Assembly (NCBI GenBank): GCA_006937955.1
Contig: SSNP01000050.1
Location: 3,400,700 to 3,464,699, forward strand
Direction of reading: 5' to 3'
Length of the DNA: 64,000 nt
Origin: Pachypanchax playfairii
Taxonomy: Eukaryota > Chordata > Actinopteri > Cyprinodontiformes > Aplocheilidae
A program made the position numbers and the translations under genes. Every line of letters starts with the position of its first letter. The first letter of the stretch is position 1. Positions 11,561 to 24,432 of the stretch are shown here, piece after piece. The notes under the pieces are model-generated. The model was not told the origin of the DNA. It saw only the letters and a program-made list of their open reading frames with translations, and searched no databases.

Positions 11561-14500
11561 AATAAATCTTAATATCTTACCTGTAGTAGCTAGCTCTTTG
11601 AACAACCTCAGTTTTTAAGAAGCAACCTGACCAGATTAATGATCTAATGACCAGGCTTCTTAAAACAACTCTAATCTAAAAAATTTCAGTTTCTGGCTAA
11701 CACTATTATATAAACCTTTTCAGTGCTGCAAGTTTGTATTCATGGTTATTTGCATATAATTTTCTAGATTTTGTTAGTTGAGCCAGCTATCTTTAGCCCC
11801 TGTCGCTATTTCAAAATATTGTATTTCTGCTGGTATATCTGTTTTACTTAAGTAAACAATGATGATATAAAGGTTATTTTAATTGTTTAAAATAAACCAC
11901 ACTCAAATTTTGGAGCAATTTAATTAGTAGTTTTAAGACGGCAGTAAGATCAGGTCCAGCTAGTAACACCAGCTGCTAGCTTGTCTGTTCATGTCAGAAA
12001 TAATCTCTATTTCTCTAAACTGATGTTATTTGAAGAGGTATCTACAATATCTAAGATATTAATTATTCATAACCTTTCCAAAGAAAGCTGTTTCAAAATG
12101 TATGAACTATTCTTCCAATCGATCAGCTGTAATAAAAAATAAAGAAAAACATTCTAATTGCTTCCTGTGATGTCTTGTTTATTTAGCTTTTAAATTCAGA
12201 AAACCACTGGGACAGGTCGTTTGCCGAATTAGGAGTGTATGAACTGCAGAAATAACTCATTCATTTTTCCCAGAAGATAAATATTTGTATACTAGCTCTG
12301 TGATTAACATGTAATGAGTGTAAATTGAATCTACATAGTTGGTGTGAGCAGGTGATTATTTTATTATATTTAGCCTAAATATTGCTTCATAGAATAAGAC
12401 AGAAGCTCATCTAAGTTTCATAAGTATAACGAATGTAAACTTTACCACTTGATCAACTCAGCTTCCTCTGTCGCTACCATCGTGTATGTTTATTCTCTGA
12501 GAATGAAATTAAGATGCCCCTCACCAGCTCCTCTGACATTTCAATTTCAAGCTTGATTTGTTTGTCTGAACAATGATGCCTCTCAATAAAATTCAAACGG
12601 ATGGAGGAGATGAGAACGAGAGAAACAGATTGATTTCATCCTGCAACTCTAATGGAGCTGTTGGAAACATTTTTTTTCCTTTCATTGCATGGCTTTATTT
12701 TATTTCCATTAATTTTTCCCCTCCTGTTTATGAATGCAAGTCATTGCAACCAAACTCTGTTTATATCGTTTCTCATTGTGTAAGTTGAGCTTTGTCATTT
12801 GTGTTTTTCTTGGCAAAGAACTGCAGAAATCAAGAACAGGACAGAAACATACAGACTGAATCTGTCTGCGTCAGAATTATGAAGTAAAGAAAAGTCTCAG
12901 AACTTTATGAGATTTTACCTGCCTGACTTTGGTCTCATCGCCCCTTTCCACAGCAATCAGTCTATACCCACTTATTCCTATTCAGGGTCACAGGGAGAGG
13001 TGGGGTTACACCTGGACAGGTCGCCAGTCTATCACAGCTGTCCACAACATCTTAATTGAAGTCATTTGCTACATTTGAACGTTTCATGTTAAGATGAATG
13101 TTTGTGTTCTTGTTCCTGAAAGCTGGAAGAAAAGATTTCAGCTTTGTGCTCTGACAACGATCCGAATAATAAAGAAACATTCATCAGTAACATCAGGAGC
13201 TCAAAAATAGGAGCAGATGAAGACAACACTGCCGGTATCAATATTTATGGAACTAACAGTACACTTTTCATTTTGCTGTATTGATTTTTATTTCATAATC
13301 CTAGTTTAAAGTCATTTAATTTGATGTATTAACATTAAAGATTATCTGAAATCTGCCAGCAGAGCTACTGCTCCTTTCTGGATAATCTTTTCTTCAGTCA
13401 ACAATACAGAACACAGAGGTCATGACCTTTTTTCAGGAAAATGCACAGACATACTTCCAATCAACCCACTGTCAGTCCTGCTAGATAAAGGCCTTTAAAA
13501 CTCTGACTGGCATTTTATTAAGGGTTTGTAGCCATCTTCTCTGAACCAATATTAGTAACCCAAACATGTTTGACCATAGTTAAACACAAAAGGGGAAGTT
13601 ATTTGGGTCTAACAGCATGAATAAGCTTTTTAATACTTAAACATCTGACTCAAAATAAAGGCGAAAAATAGTCACGTCAATATTTTTTGCCAAAATATTT
13701 AAACATTTTAAAAATGAAAGACAAAAATATTCAAACATGCATGAGAAGACACGATGCAAGATGTCAATTTTAATTTCAATGAACCCAACCTTCATCTTAC
13801 TGCACGCTCAACTGCTTGTAAACCATGAAAAATAAATAGTTAATCAAACACAATCAATCACTTTCGTTTACACTCACCGATGTGAAAACAAGATAAGGAT
13901 TCTTCAGAAACCATCTTTATTAAAGACTATTTTAATTGTTAAACTGTAACTATGGTGTAAAGTGTTCTGAATAGTGAACTTTTTGCTTTTGTGTAGCTTT
14001 AACACACTTTGACTGTGCATGTTTGTTCACTTGTAAGTTCATAAAATGAAATAAAAGTCTGTTTTCATTTTAGAAAAAGATTTCAGGTATCTTTAAATCA
14101 ACCACGTGAGCGATTTTAGAGAGCTGGATGAGAATTTGGGGATTTAAGTAGCATCATTTAGCAGTTTTCACTTGAATCAGCTGTTGAGGAAAGAAACTCT
14201 GCTGTGGGATTTCCTTTGCAACAGCTGCACCTGGTGGAGGTAATGCTTTACAACAGGATGCAGCGTGTTTCCCTGTCTCGGTTGATCTTATTTAAATAAA
14301 ATAGATCATTATCTAATTTTGCTAATGAAAACAAACGATTGAACAAAAATAGATGTCACATAAAACCTTGACAAACATGTAAACACAGTTTAGGCTTGAA
14401 ACTGACATTAAGCATCAGACACGTGACTGTTATATAAAAAAAGTCCAACAAATTCTACAATCATCCAACAGACATGATATCAGTGTAGTTTAAAAGAAAG

Positions 14501-14825
14501 CTCAGCTTTATTCATTTATTGTAGGTTTTCTAGCATCACAGATGAGCACAGTTTAAATAGTTTGAAATCAGGACTTTTAGAAGTCGTTATTTAAAGCTGG
14601 AATTATTTGTTCCCAGCTGATAGTTTTTGGTGTCTGTTCCAGGGCATGATGTTACAACCATTCAGTGTATTCAGTGAAGAATTTGATTTAATTCACTAAA
14701 ACATACATCTGGGCTTTTTATCTTGGTTTTATATGAGCAGAAAATGTTTTATAAAAAAAGCTGCAGACTTCAAGTTTAAAGAAAACTTGGAGCACCATTC
14801 TCTGTTTCACTGTGTGTCGGTTCTC
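11561..14825. other. Intergenic, one dispersed repeat copy
   Basis: Mostly AT-rich spacer without coding signal. About 12,945-13,040 is a degenerate copy of the ubiquitous teleost repeat (cttattcctattcagggtc, then 'ggacaggtcgccagtctatc'), inverted relative to the copy at 752-815. Nothing else was recognised. Confidence 0.55.
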
Positions 14826-15455
14826 AACCAGAAAAACCTGGAATGTTCTCTTCAGGCTGGAAGTGAATTTTGCCTTAAGTGCAGGAGTTTGAGTATCTGG
14901 GTGCCTTGTTCATGAGTGATGGCAGAAGATGGACCAGTGGATTGAGGATTTGTCCTAAGTGATGAAGATGCTGCTTTGGTCTGTCATAGTGAAAGCTCTC
15001 AGTATACTGGTCTGTCTATGTTCTGATCCTCATCTATGGTCATGAGATCTGGATCCTGACTAAAAGAACAAGATCCTGGATACAAGCAGCTGAAATGAGC
15101 TTCTTCTGTAGGCTGGCCGGGCTCAACCTTAGGTGAGGAGCTCCATCATCTGGAGGGAGATTGAAGTAGAGACACTGTTCCTCCACACAGAACAGCCACA
15201 TCTGGTTAGAAAGCCTTCTGAGTGCCTCCCCATGGAGGTTTTCCCAGCATGTCCCACTAGGAGGAGACTCCCAGGCAGACCCAGGATTTGCTGGAGGGAC
15301 TATATAATCTCACTGGCCTGGGAACATCTGAGGATCCCCCAATAAGAGCTGGAGAATTTCATAGGGTGAGGAAAGTCTGGGTTTGTATCCTGAACCTGTC
15401 GCCCTAAGTGGAAGAAGATGCACGGATGGGTGGATGGATGTGTCGGTTAAACCAG
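14826..15455 (+). mobile_element. RTE/Rex3-like LINE, 5'-truncated 3' end
   Basis: The plus strand shows the 3' coding end and tail of an RTE-type (Rex3-like) element, in an order I recognise from many fish genomes: 'ctgggtgccttgttcatgag', 'ctatggtcatgagatctgga', 'aagaacaagatcctggatac', 'ctggagggactatataatct', and a GGATG-type simple-repeat tail near 15,420-15,445. Reading frames are broken. A second, shorter copy is at 46,331-46,662. Confidence 0.75.
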
Positions 15456-17150
15456 GGAGAAATTTTGTATGTAAGTTTGTAACTTTTACTTTTTTGCTAA
15501 TCAATCAGCTTCATCAATGCATTCAGTGTGTGATACAAATTTCTAACGAGCACATTTTATTGCAAATCCAACAGATATATTAACTAAACGTTTTTATTTA
15601 ATTATTAGATTAGATTAAGTGTGATTGGTTATCCTGTTTGATATCTCTTGTTTAGAATAAAAGCTTTTTTTTATTATTTTATTGTTCCATGTTAAACAAA
15701 AATTCCACTTATTTTTTATGACTTATCACTAAATCTACTTTAATCTTCAATCTGCAAGAAATTTGCACTTTTCTTAGTTATATTTATCTAAATAATGAAA
15801 TGAAAACAATTAACCTGTAAACTGAGGCTGGTTTGTCTGATGTAGGTAGATTTTCTGCAGTTACAGGATGTGACCACTAGGTGTCGCTCAGAGACCATTT
15901 ATTGCGCTACCTGATCACGGCGGCCACGACTGGGATTAACAGGCCCAACAGTGGCGCTGTGCAGTTAAACCTTCCCCGCTTCTCTGTGCGCACTTCTGAC
16001 CTGAAAAGGCCCACATAGCAACTGATCAACAGCTGAATGCAGCCAGCAGACGCTCTGACTGTTTCTGTGTAATTTCAACCTCCTGTCATTCATCAGTCAT
16101 CAAACAGAAAGCACTTTTTTTCTCCGGCTTGTTCACTTGATCTGGGTGTAAACAAGCAGGTTTAAAATGTTCCCCTCAGTTAGTCTGTAACTTTCGAGAG
16201 CATGTTGCACACAGAGATAACCAGCAGTGACATTTGCTTGCAGCTGTTAGAAGTCTGGTATTGTGCCTCAGGTTCGCGTTGTGAGCAGGAAAAACAACAA
16301 CAGCTTTTAAAACACATCCAGTGAGCTGATTCACAGTCAGGGATTTAAAGGATTTCTCCTTGGATGACTGTGAGGAGTTATCAGGGACAGTGAGAGTTCA
16401 CGTCACCTTCAGGGTCATGTAGGGCTTTATCAAAGCTGTGCAGAGGTCAGATGTTGCCCCTGTGTGTGTGTGTATGTATCCTCTACCCTACATGATATCA
16501 AAAGCTCAGTCAATCAAGGCTGATCTCAGAGCAGAGACTGAAGAGGTACAACAGAGGTTTGCAAACCCTCCTCTGCCTCAGTGAGCGGTCTCCCATGAAG
16601 GGCCGAGTTGTTGCGACCACATGGTGCGCTGCGTGTGCAGCTCTTAGGTTTGCAGATGTACAATATTTTTATGTCACTGGGATTTCAAAGCACATAATCC
16701 TTCTTATATAAATGGCTTTTTTTAACCCCTGGATGGGACCTTAAGAGGGCTCGAGATGAAGCAGCTGCATCTAAATAAAACAGGAAGTTGGTGATGAATG
16801 TTGGCATGCAATAATGCTATAACTTTCAGTACCACCACAATGGAAAGGGTGAGGGGAAGGGGAGGGTCACTCACGCCACACCAGACTAAAACACAGGATA
16901 CAGACAGTTGTGATGATTCACGTTTCAGAGAAACAGCTTACCAAGGCCTGAATTGTTAGACGCCGCTGCGCGCTCTTTAATCATCTCCAGGCTTTATAAC
17001 GTCAGCCTAGTTTTATTTCCAAGTGGTTGACAATGATGTCAATACAGAATCCATTTGTTCTGGTTATTAAATACTTAAAACTACAAATTCACTCCCGCTT
17101 AACATCTTAAAACTCCCTCCCAAAAACATGAAGCTCATCTTATTAAAAAA
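15456..17150. other. Intergenic, downstream of hmgb1
   Basis: No gene seen. A GT tract lies near 16,461-16,472. The region 15,870-16,080 is less AT-rich but has no recognisable exon. Confidence 0.5.
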
Positions 17151-17154
17151 AATG

Positions 17155-17160
17155 TTTATT
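17155..17160 (-). promoter_or_regulatory. hmgb1: hmgb1 poly(A) signal
   Basis: TTTATT on the plus strand reads AATAAA on the minus strand, 584 bases beyond the hmgb1 stop codon. It is the likely cleavage signal, giving a 3' UTR of roughly 600 nt. Confidence 0.6.
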
Positions 17161-17743
17161 GACATCAGAAGCAAATTTAAATTTCAACAATAAACAAGAT
17201 GTTTCTTTTTTTTCCCCATTTTTTTTTTCTTGTGATTACAGTGGTACATAAAGATCAGTAAAACTGTGATACGTCAATTCTGATTACATTTTGAAAGAAA
17301 TAAAAACACACAAGGCAAAGAAAGAAAAGATACACTCAGATCTAAACCCATAACTTTTTTTTTTCTTCATGTGCTGTGCACTGCTAGCTGAGGGAAATAC
17401 TGTAAGCTCCACCCCCTTTTATACTGTACCAAGCAGGATAGTGGTCTAAAACTACCACTGGGGGGAAAAAGTAAAAGAAATAAGACTGGCAAAAAGATAC
17501 AGACACAATAATTGTGTAGTGTTAACTATACAAAAAGGGAAAAGAAAAAAAAAATAACTGTACAGCATAAAAACAACCGATATACACAGCCTTTATGTTG
17601 GCGGTTTTTTTTTTGTTGTTTTGTTTTTGTTTGTTTTTTTTCTACCCCTCAGATACTAATGTATTTTCTTTCAGTAAGTGAAGTGTGTACAAGGGGTTAA
17701 ATGCTTTATAAACAGGAGAAATAACCACTACACCACTTGCAGC

Positions 17744-18693
17744 CTACTCATCATCATCCTCGTCATCGTCTTCCTCTTCCTCCTCATCTTCATCGTCGTC
17801 GTCGTCATCCTTCTCCTCCTTGGCGGGGGCTTTCATTGGCGCAGCGCCGCCGGTTTTGCCCTTATTACGGTAAGCGGCGATGTCCTGTAAAGGATGAGGT
17901 GTTAACTCGGATGAAAACATTCGCTCTAGTTGAAATGCGTTTCTGTGGCGACGAGGAGTCGCACTTCCTTTACCTTTTTGTACTTCTCCTTGAGTTTATC
18001 CGCCTTCTTCTCGTAGGGCTGCTTGTCCTCTGCGGAGGTGCCGTTCCACATCTCGCCCAGCCTCTTGGCCACGTCGCCAATGGACAGACCAGGGCTCTCG
18101 CCCTTCACCTTGGGGCGGAACTCCGAACAGAAGATGAAGAAGGCAGAGCTAGAAAAAAAAAAAAAAAAAGTTATTTACCTGATCCAACATGTTTGATTAA
18201 GGTTGGTGAGGTTCTTAGAAACTTTAACTTGTGGTACTTACGGAGGTCTCTTGGGGGCATTGGGGTCCTTGAACGTCTTCTTCTTGCCTCCCCGAGCTGG
18301 AACGTAGCTCATCATCTCTCTCTCGTAGCGCGCCTTGTCCTGCCTGGCCAGATCCTCGAATTTACCCTTCTCCTTGGCAGACATCGTCTAAAAGAAAAAC
18401 ATAACGGACACACATTCGATTAAACAGAGTATTCCAAATTTACTTTTTCTTCTGGTTAGGAATAATCTTCAATGAGAATAGAACCTGTTTCAGCATCTGG
18501 CGATAAAGAATGGCGTGTTGTTTTTTTAAAGTATTTAATCAACTACCTTCCATCGCTCAGAGCACTTCTTGGAGAACTCGGCAAAGTTCACCGAAGCTTC
18601 AGGGTGCTTCTTCTTGTGCTCCTCCCGGCAGGTCTGGACAAAATACGCATAGGAGGACATCTTCCCCCTCGGTTTGGTTGGATCCTTCCCCAT
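17744..18693 (-). CDS. hmgb1: High mobility group box 1 protein
   Basis: Four coding exons on the minus strand: 18,547-18,693 (ATG), 18,242-18,387, 17,974-18,148 and 17,744-17,884 (TAG), all with GT-AG introns, giving 202 residues. HMG box A is about residues 8-78 and box B about 94-162. Residues 182-202 are 21 consecutive Asp/Glu. Redox cysteines align at 22, 44 and 105, one less than human 23, 45 and 106 because one N-terminal residue is missing. The family protein bends DNA and organises chromatin in the nucleus, and acts as an alarmin when released. The start MGKDPTKPRGKMSSYA is the standard family N-terminus. HMGB2 or HMGB3 are alternatives, but the uspl1-alox5ap neighbourhood favours hmgb1. 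The acidic tail is shorter than the roughly 30 residues I recall for human HMGB1. Confidence 0.95.
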
Positions 18694-18707
18694 CTTGGTG
18701 GCAATTT
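18547..18707 (-). other. hmgb1: hmgb1 exon carrying the start codon
   Basis: The acceptor AG is at 18,708-18,709 on the minus strand. Fourteen untranslated bases precede ATG at 18,693-18,691. This shows that an upstream untranslated exon must exist. The donor after TGGAAG at 18,547 is GTAGTT. Confidence 0.85.
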
Positions 18708-20762
18708 CTAATAAAGATATAAATTTTATGTATAAATAAACTGAATTTGTTAAATTTCTCTAAAAAAATACTGGTACTCTCTTTTTAAAACCAGTTTGCC
18801 ATCCTGTTTTTTTTTAATATAACTAATAGTGGCACTATTGTAGTCACACGCCCTCTTTTGCTGACAAACTAAGTTAAAGATCCTCCTAAAATAAAACCTC
18901 TCCACAAAGACGGAGCAGATATCATGAAAGTGACTTTATTTATTGATGCAATCTTTACTGTGGCCTTTACATAAAACTCAATGGCCCGCAGGCTGCTCTC
19001 ATTATGATGGTTTAAAACTGCCAAACCCCATCAAATAAAAACAAAACTGCAAATACTTTTTTATTACAGCAACTTTCAAGTCCATAAAACCTGAAAAGTT
19101 TCCTCAGAGTTAAACTTAACAGCTGGCTGTCCGACCTCATCTGTATATTTCACTTAAAACATTATTTCAAAATAAAATTATTAAATATATCCGCTAATTT
19201 AACTTGTAATTTAAAAATAGACCACTAGGAACTGATTTTCTTAAAAGTCTTAATGTTTTCTTTGAAAAAATAACTTCGACACAAAAAGGACAAAACTCGT
19301 ATAAAAAGACGAATTTATTCAAAATAAAACACTTCAAACTGCAACACAACGTGAATAAACAACCCCCCTCACGCGAGTCTTTGTCTTCTTTATCCTTGTT
19401 AAAAACACAAAAATTGCTAAATGTTTGTAAAAATCTATATTTTTCTTTCATATTCCCCCCTCCCCGTCCCATTAAATGCTACTGTAAGTCTCAAGTAAGC
19501 CGAGTCCAGAGAAGTAGTAATGGCGCATAGGCTTCTCGTTGAGAAAAAGGAGGTCAACAACGACGGCAATATTTCTTCTTCCATTTTGTGAGAATGCCTT
19601 CTTCATGAAAGAAAGTCCCCCTCAAATGTCTCCTCCCGCCTCCCAGTTCGCTTTGCAACACGACAGATACGTCCAAAAAGCCGGCGAAATTGACAAAATA
19701 TTTCCCCGGTTGATTCCTATTGCACTGGCCGCCTTGTATAGTAATACATTGGCTGTGTACTGTGTCTATGAGCGGGCTGTGCTACTGACTTGGTTTCTAT
19801 GAGCTCCTAATGGCCGCTCGTCTTCATCCACTAACATGGAGAATATGGCTCCTTCTCTTTGTGTCAGCGCTCAGCCGTTGCACTGCATGCAATAGAGGGC
19901 AGAGCGACCGCGGGGACTACTTCATCTTAAAGCCTGATTTAAAGCCTTTAAATTTAACGGGAAAAATCCAATTTTGGTGCCGTTCGAATCACGAAAGATT
20001 GAATTTTATTTTGCCGTCGTTACATCTTGTAGTTGAGGGTTTGTTTCGCGAGAAAAGCCCGCTAGAAAAAGTTGAAGTGAACTGCGCCTCTGCCGCTGGG
20101 TTCCCATTTGCCTCGCTGCCTTGTTTCCTATGCGAATACAGTCAGCCATTACAGTAAAGCGCAGATCGTGAGGGGAATTTTTTTTACTGTCTTTTCGGGC
20201 AATTTGGAACGAGTAAATAATCGGCTGTATATATTTTGAGATAGTCTTTGTTTTTCTTGAGTTTTTTTTAATTTTGACGCTTGAATTCCGAACCGGACCC
20301 TTCCCCAGTCTTCACATGACAGGCATTCAGCTTCGCAATGCACTGCAATGGCTAGCTAACGGTGAGTCTTCTACCATTGTCGCTTACCGTGTTTGTCCGC
20401 TAGACATTTTTGAATTTTTACGCGATAACGACTATTTGTTTCAACTCCATTTCGTGAAAACAAGACAAATGTAATATACAAAATTATTCCTATTTGATGA
20501 AATGCGCAGTTTTCGTCGAATTTGATCAGGGCTATTTTTTATTTCTTCCTTTTTTCTCTCAGGCAGAGTAATGTGATGTTACCTGCTTTACACCGGCTAT
20601 TTTTACTGTTATTTTTTAACAGTTCACTACAATAAAAAATATTTGCTAGAAGTGCATTGTTTCATATTTGACTATGGCAAACACTTAACTCGGATATTTA
20701 AGAATGTTGTCGTGATCCTCATCATTAGAAACACTTGAAATGTTCGTGTGTATGATACTTAC

Positions 20763-20860
20763 CAATTGACTATAGCTGGATCTCAATGCTCTGCAATGGC
20801 TGTCTATGAGTGAGCACAGGCGATACGCAGTGTCTTCAGTCTTCTGCTCGCTCAACATTA
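20763..20860 (-). other. hmgb1: Candidate untranslated first exon of hmgb1
   Basis: A strong minus-strand donor (CAATTG|GTAAGTATC) lies at 20,763/20,762, in a CpG-richer region about 2 kb upstream of the coding start. The upper boundary is only estimated, because no transcription start can be read. A second plausible minus donor (CACG|GTAAGC) near 20,384-20,389 is an alternative or additional first exon. Confidence 0.4.
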
Positions 20861-20882
20861 CTCTCGGCGGGGCTCGCACGCC

Positions 20883-20962
20883 ATTGGTCAACGGCCAGTC
20901 TACCGTTCTTCTGATTGGTCGGAGGCTTTTCATTGTCCTAATAGAAGACGAGGTCCCATTGG
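20883..20962 (-). promoter_or_regulatory. hmgb1: Triple CCAAT-box cluster, candidate hmgb1 promoter
   Basis: Three ATTGG pentamers on the plus strand (CCAAT on the minus strand) sit at 20,883-20,887, 20,914-20,918 and 20,958-20,962, spaced 31 and 44 bp. They lie just upstream of the candidate first exon, with no TATA box seen. Spaced CCAAT boxes are the classical NF-Y arrangement in CpG-type housekeeping promoters. That this is the hmgb1 promoter is inference from position and strand. Confidence 0.5.
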
Positions 20963-20963
20963 T

Positions 20964-23900
20964 TGTCTTTTGTGAAACGTCACTGAAGTTTTCTGAGGCG
21001 CGTGGATACAAAATGATTCCTGTGAGCGTGCTGAAGCTGGTAGTAGTGAAGTGTGTTTGCCATAGTATTGAATTCACTACGTTGAACACAGTGTATAGTA
21101 GCAAGCAAGTTAAATGAATGAGACAACGTGGAGCGCTTGTAGTCAGTGAACGGAGGAGGCTGTTAAATGTTGTTCCACCGTGTCGGAGGGGTTGGATCGC
21201 ACTTCCACCACCGACCCCACTGTCTCTTCTCCTCAGTAAACTTGCGCTTATTTGCAAATTATGTGATCAAAAATGCATTCGGAGAACAAAGCGTAATCAT
21301 AAGTAAAAGACACTAAACTCGATTACTCCTCTTCTGAAAGATAATTGCGCACTAGATATGATTTTTTAAAATAATTTCTGCTCTTGCAATAAGAGCAACA
21401 TAGCTCTTTATTTCCCCCCTTAACCACCTAATCCATGAATTTTTATTTTGTTGCTGTTTTATGCAGAAATTAGGCACAATTGCTGTGTAAGGCTGTACTT
21501 TCTTCTTCTTTCAGTCAAGAATACACAATATTTATTATTAGCAGACTAATTTAGGGTTTTTGAATGTTTTTACCTGTGACCCTCTATCACATTTAGATAA
21601 AGATGTAGCAGCTGATTTGAAAATGATACATTTAATAATCACACAGGATGTGTTTTACTTTTTTCAGTGTAATGTGTATATATATATATATATATTTACA
21701 ATATTTAAAGCCTTTATGACAGAAACCTGACTGTGTTCTTATCCATATGAAGGCAGACATTAAAAGTGGCTCTTTAATTAACAAAGCAGTTTGTAGTTGG
21801 AATTTGAAAAAAAATCTCAATATATTTCACAATAACCAATGTCTTGAATAAATTGATTGTTTTAAAATATAAATTTTATTATTTGGGGTGTGTCAAATGT
21901 GTTACTTTCAACCAATGTTAATTAAATTTTAAGAATTTTGCAAATTGTAAATTCCAAACAACCTCCAATGATCTGAAAGCCTCTAAGCTGTTTTTTTTAT
22001 TCATATCACATCAGTCACTGCAAATATTTTAAAATACTTATTTATTTAAAACACTTTTAAAGACTTAGGTTCCATCTAAGTCAGTGGAAGACGTTTTTTA
22101 CTCATCATACCAGTCGCTAAATATTAAATGTCCATCAAAAACCCTTAACAACTGTCATGTTATGTAATTACATTAGATCTCAGGCACTGATGTTGTCATT
22201 TAAACTGGGATATGATCTGTTTTACTAACAATTAGTTTAGTTAATACAGGTTGTTGTACATATTCAGAAAATCTTTCACAAAAGTTGAAGTTTTTCAATT
22301 ATGAGGGTTTAAATTGTGAAAAATACAGAAACCACAAATTGTTGTTCTGCTGTTACATGTCACTGAGAGGTACTTAAAGTTCATGTTTCTATTGGTTTTT
22401 CCTGATCAACAAAAGCTGTAAGATTAAGTAAAGCACAAAACATTCTGCTCACCTCTGTGCATTCCTTTAAATCTACTTTAAGCAACAATAACAAAGCGGT
22501 TTAATAGTTTCTTATCAGTAAGTTCATTATTTCTTTTTTTTCCTCATAGCTATTCAATATTTCTTTTTTTCCAGTATAAAGATTGTTTAATTTACCTTGA
22601 CATGTTTCAGCTGTCATCTGCAGCTTTCCTCAGAAGCGTTTTAGGAAGCGGTTTAAGAGTTTACTTACAAAATGTGGATTCATACTTGGATTTGCTGCAT
22701 AGAGATACAAGCTGTAGGCTCTTTAACAGTCTAACTCAAATTTTTGAATATTATTCTATCAGATAAAAAAACGAATATGTTGTTCCGGAATACATGATGT
22801 GCCTCGACGTGACCCTTGTGACCCGATCTCCAGAAAAAAGACAAACGCACCTCACTTGGAAAATGTTATTTAGAGCCAGTATTACACCCTTTCAGGGAGA
22901 CACAGAAGTATTTAGGATCCAGTTTAAACAGGTTTGTATTTTCTGTTGGTGAAATGTGCCTTTCCTGCAATGACTTGCTTATTTTTCACAGTATAATGTA
23001 CTTTGGCTTTAAAGACCTGACTGTGCTTTTAAATGAAGTAGTCAGGGGTGGGGTGCTACGATAACACAAATGCAAAGGGTTAATGATGATTTGCAAATAG
23101 CAACCTTATATCATAGATACTGTTATTTGTGCCTAAAAATAAACGTTCTGAGAAAAAGCAAATACATATTCCGCTTCCTATGGAATGAATAGAAATGGCT
23201 GGCACAGAGTTTATCGCTTTGCTTGAATTAGGAATGAGAAGGATGAACTGATTCCAAATGCCAATCACAGACTCAGACTCAGGCCACATGTCTGCCTGTG
23301 ATGCTGCCTGTCTGCGCCTCATTTCGCATCAGAAGATGCCACGGCAGAAAGCTATAGCCAGCTCATGTTTATGCATTCTAATGAGCCCTCCCTGGGAAAA
23401 ATATGCAAATTCATTTTGTCATCAAGAGGAAAAGAGAGGACAGGAGAGCAGCAGATACAGGAGGGGCTTCAGGGAGGAGGGCACATGCAAGAGGCGTGAT
23501 TGGGGTTGAGGGAGGTGTGTGAATGTGCACGTCTGTGTGTGTTTGTGTGTTGGGGGGGGGTATGAGGGTACAATGGTAGTAGAAACAGCATGAGGGACAT
23601 ATGTATACCTCGTCCCACCCCCAACCACATTAAATAGTCACACAAAAAATAAGTGCATAATGAACAGGCATTAGTTATGAAACTAAAATATTATGACTGA
23701 CTGACTCATTGTGGGTTTTTTTGCTCCAAAACAAATTTATTTATAGAGAAAAATAAAGGAACCTGAACATAGACCTGAGATTAGTTGTATATTTTATCTC
23801 AGTTGTTATTTGTTGTTGTTTTGTCTTAAATTACTCAATTTTCTATTCTTAACAACAGTGACAAGTTGCTAAACACTAAAGATTTTGTTCAGCTCTGATC

Positions 23901-24200
23901 TGCTCTAACAAACAGCTTTTTTGTGGTAAGTAGCCTAATTTGCACTGTGTCAGTTTCCTATAATAACACAACAACAGCAATAATATTAACAATAATAATA
24001 ACAGTTAGCCTACTTTTAAGCCATTCATTTTATAGAAAGGGCTGTAGATATTAATTTTAAATTCTGGAAAACATGTAGATTTTTTAATAAGGAGTTTTAA
24101 TCTTAATCATGACAGTGATTTATTTGCGCTCAAGAAATGATGATAATCATTTATGGTATAATTAAAAGTGACAAAGCTTTTTTTAAATATATGAAACCGG
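20964..24200. other. Spacer between divergent hmgb1 and uspl1
   Basis: Apart from GC-richer sequence up to about 21,230, this is AT-rich and unremarkable. A TA tract is at about 21,677-21,694. A GT/G-rich stretch is near 23,530-23,560. No exon or transposon family was recognised. Confidence 0.5.
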
Positions 24201-24432
24201 TTAGCACTGGTTTGATGTGCTGAGCGTGCCGTAATGTGAACAATGCCTTGCAGTTCACCAACCCACCGACAGAGATCCAACAGGAACCTTCTTATCGGTT
24301 CGCATATAAGTGGGGAAGACAAAGGCCGATGCACAACACCGGCGGCAGGAAGTTGAACGTTTCTGTTGCGAGTTCGTGTAAAAATGCACATGGAGAATTT
24401 CTACCGGCGCGTGAAAGAGTTGTAGCTGTAGG
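24200..24432 (+). promoter_or_regulatory. uspl1: Candidate uspl1 promoter and untranslated first exon
   Basis: A local GC- and CpG-richer patch contains a TATA-like 'gcatataagtgg' at about 24,301-24,312 and ends at a donor-like GTAG|GTGAAT at about 24,431. It sits 650 bp upstream of the acceptor at 25,077-25,078 that opens the first coding exon. Position fits a 5' untranslated exon, but nothing in the sequence proves it. Confidence 0.3.

Noticed and set aside
17737..18423. Plus-strand 228-codon open frame
   Set aside because: It runs antisense across hmgb1 exons and introns; it is a shadow of the acidic-tail and HMG-box codons, not a gene.
20274..20474. Plus-strand ATG exon with a GTGAGT donor near 20,361
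   Set aside because: The donor is good, but no acceptor exon follows that would give a known protein, and it lies within the hmgb1 upstream region; noted only as a possible divergent transcript.
20685..21257. Minus-strand 190-codon open frame over the hmgb1 promoter region
   Set aside because: It spans the CCAAT cluster and the candidate untranslated exon, has no recognisable motif, and CpG-rich sequence readily lacks stops.
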